DNA of 64,000 nt, taken from the IMG/VR virus record IMGVR_UViG_3300023179_000039, positions 1 through 64,000 of that record; one strand, given 5' to 3'. A model generated the notes under the pieces. The model was not told the origin of the DNA. It searched no databases and was given only the letters and a program-made list of their open reading frames with translations. Origin of the DNA: a virus. Numbering within the stretch: position 1 is the first letter of the stretch; each line of letters opens with the position of its first letter. Positions 63,406 through 64,000 of this stretch are shown piece after piece. The position numbers were made by a program, and so were the translations under genes.

Positions 63406-64000
63406 ATGAGTACTTTTAATTCTGCTTTAAGTTCCTTAGAGTCACTCACAAAAATTTACGATATATTTGTACCTTCTCTTAACAAGACTGTCAAATTTAA
63501 AGGATTAACTACCAAGCAACAGAAAGAAGCTGTAAAAACCGCTCTAGATAAAAATATAACAGGAATTACTTTTTCAAACCTTTTAAATCAGGTTATTATA
63601 GAAAATTCTACAGAAAAAAACAAATATCTTCTTTCTGATAGGAGTTATATTGTTACTGCACTTCGTGTTACTTCTCTATCTAAAACCTTTACGGTAGATG
63701 AAACGGTTGTAGACCTTTCTTTTGTAAGTAACAATAAATTCGCTTTACCTGAGGATTTAAAAACAAAGGAAATAGTAGATGATAATGTAAAGATATCTGT
63801 TTCTATCCCAACCCTAGAAAAAGACACTTACGTTAATAATGAAACTCGTAAGAAATTAGCAGTACTTCCAGATAATGATAGTTTTGCCAAAGAGTCTATC
63901 GGTGAGGTTTTTGTTAATGAATTAGTAAAGTATATCGACTCTTTGACAATAATAGACGGTCAGCAGCCAACGACTATTGTTTTTAATGAACTAACTTTTG
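63406..64000 (+). CDS. Baseplate hub-type protein (gp26-like), 3' end outside the window
   Basis: ATG at 63406 opens a frame running to the window edge (about 198 residues so far). It starts MSTFNSALSSLESLTKIYDI, then FVPSLNKTVKFKGLTTKQQK and EAVKTALDKNITGITFSNLL. This matches the T4 gp26-type pattern, where a short 'lPS.gk...kfk.lt.kqeK.l..al' segment is followed by a helical region. IVTALRVTSLSKTFTVDETV and a beta-rich part follow. Baseplate hub function is inferred from pattern and neighbours. Confidence 0.65.
   Translation, partial: MSTFNSALSSLESLTKIYDIFVPSLNKTVKFKGLTTKQQKEAVKTALDKNITGITFSNLLNQVIIENSTEKNKYLLSDRSYIVTALRVTSLSKTFTVDETVVDLSFVSNNKFALPEDLKTKEIVDDNVKISVSIPTLEKDTYVNNETRKKLAVLPDNDSFAKESIGEVFVNELVKYIDSLTIIDGQQPTTIVFNELTF

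Noticed and set aside
1-64000. tRNA genes, CRISPR arrays, integrase or attachment sites
   Set aside because: Intergenic gaps are almost all below 100 nt, and no cloverleaf, spaced repeat array or recombinase was seen by eye.
1-64000. DpdA or TGT-like transferase completing a 7-deazaguanine DNA-modification system
   Set aside because: No candidate protein of the right size or motif in this window; it may lie elsewhere or be absent.

Overview
This window is part of the genome of a T4-like contractile-tailed phage (myovirus). It is AT-rich, and genes cover almost every base on both strands. The identification rests on a large set of T4-type proteins. Head: gp23, gp22, gp21, gp20, gp4. Neck and tail: gp13, gp14, gp15, gp17, gp18, gp19 and a gp54-like tube initiator. 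Replication and repair: gp32, gp41, gp43, gp45, gp46, gp47, gp61, gp62, UvsW, UvsX, UvsY. Late transcription: the sigma factor gp55. PhoH, FolE/QueD/QueE/QueC, a ribosomal protein bS21 homologue, a GroES-like protein and many glycosyltransferases resemble aquatic relatives such as cyanophages and pelagiphages. The host cannot be read from the sequence. No tRNA gene, CRISPR array or integrase was seen.

Layout. Bases 1-9.7 kb (mainly minus strand): head and neck genes 23-22-(small)-21-4-13-20-15, then an Fe-S helicase, two small genes, a GroES-like gene. 9.7-13.8 kb (minus): clamp-loader subunit gp62, a DUF366-like protein, four glycosyltransferases. 13.8-22.2 kb (mixed): a fibre-like protein, queE, phoH, queD, folE, a GIY-YIG endonuclease, a retropepsin-like protease, a deaminase. 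17.9-28.2 kb: many late genes whose products begin with short capsid-targeting-like peptides. 28.2-39.7 kb (plus): uvsY-uvsW-55-47-46, a glycosyltransferase, 43, uvsX, queC. 39.7-41.2 kb (minus): a C1q-like fibre protein and another cargo-like protein. 41.2-53.2 kb (plus): a glutamine amidotransferase, gp41, bS21, gp32, gp45, an epimerase, gp61 and small genes. 53.2-55.3 kb (minus): gp14 and acidic prohead-type proteins. 55.3-64 kb (plus): terminase gp17 interrupted by an intein, then sheath, tube and baseplate genes.

Four points stand out. (1) Two promoter classes are phased so that the expected transcription start falls on the start codon. One is a T4 late-type octamer (AATAAATA/TATAAATA) ending 5 nt before the start codon at 19 genes. 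The other is a sigma70-type promoter (TTGATT-N16-TATAAT) ending 6 nt before it at 13 genes. This predicts widespread leaderless mRNA and corrects several starts, often to GTG. (2) About a dozen late proteins carry an N-terminal peptide ending in (I/L)-x-E, like T4 internal proteins cut by gp21. The candidate cargo includes a ligase-like nucleotidyltransferase, and a neighbouring adenylyltransferase-like protein and a retropepsin-like protease may belong to the same set. (3) An 85-residue protein copies the mature N-terminal arm of the major capsid protein, aligned exactly at the predicted protease site. (4) The terminase intein lies inside the Walker A loop and has Ala at position 1 plus a W-C-T residue set, which suggests a class 3 intein.

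The genes work together as a lytic programme. Replication and nucleotide genes carry sigma70-type promoters. gp55 and the gp45 clamp would drive the late octamer promoters. Head, neck, tail and cargo genes are late. FolE-QueD-QueE-QueC form a full route from GTP to preQ0, and a separate class II amidotransferase nearby may act on a product of that route.
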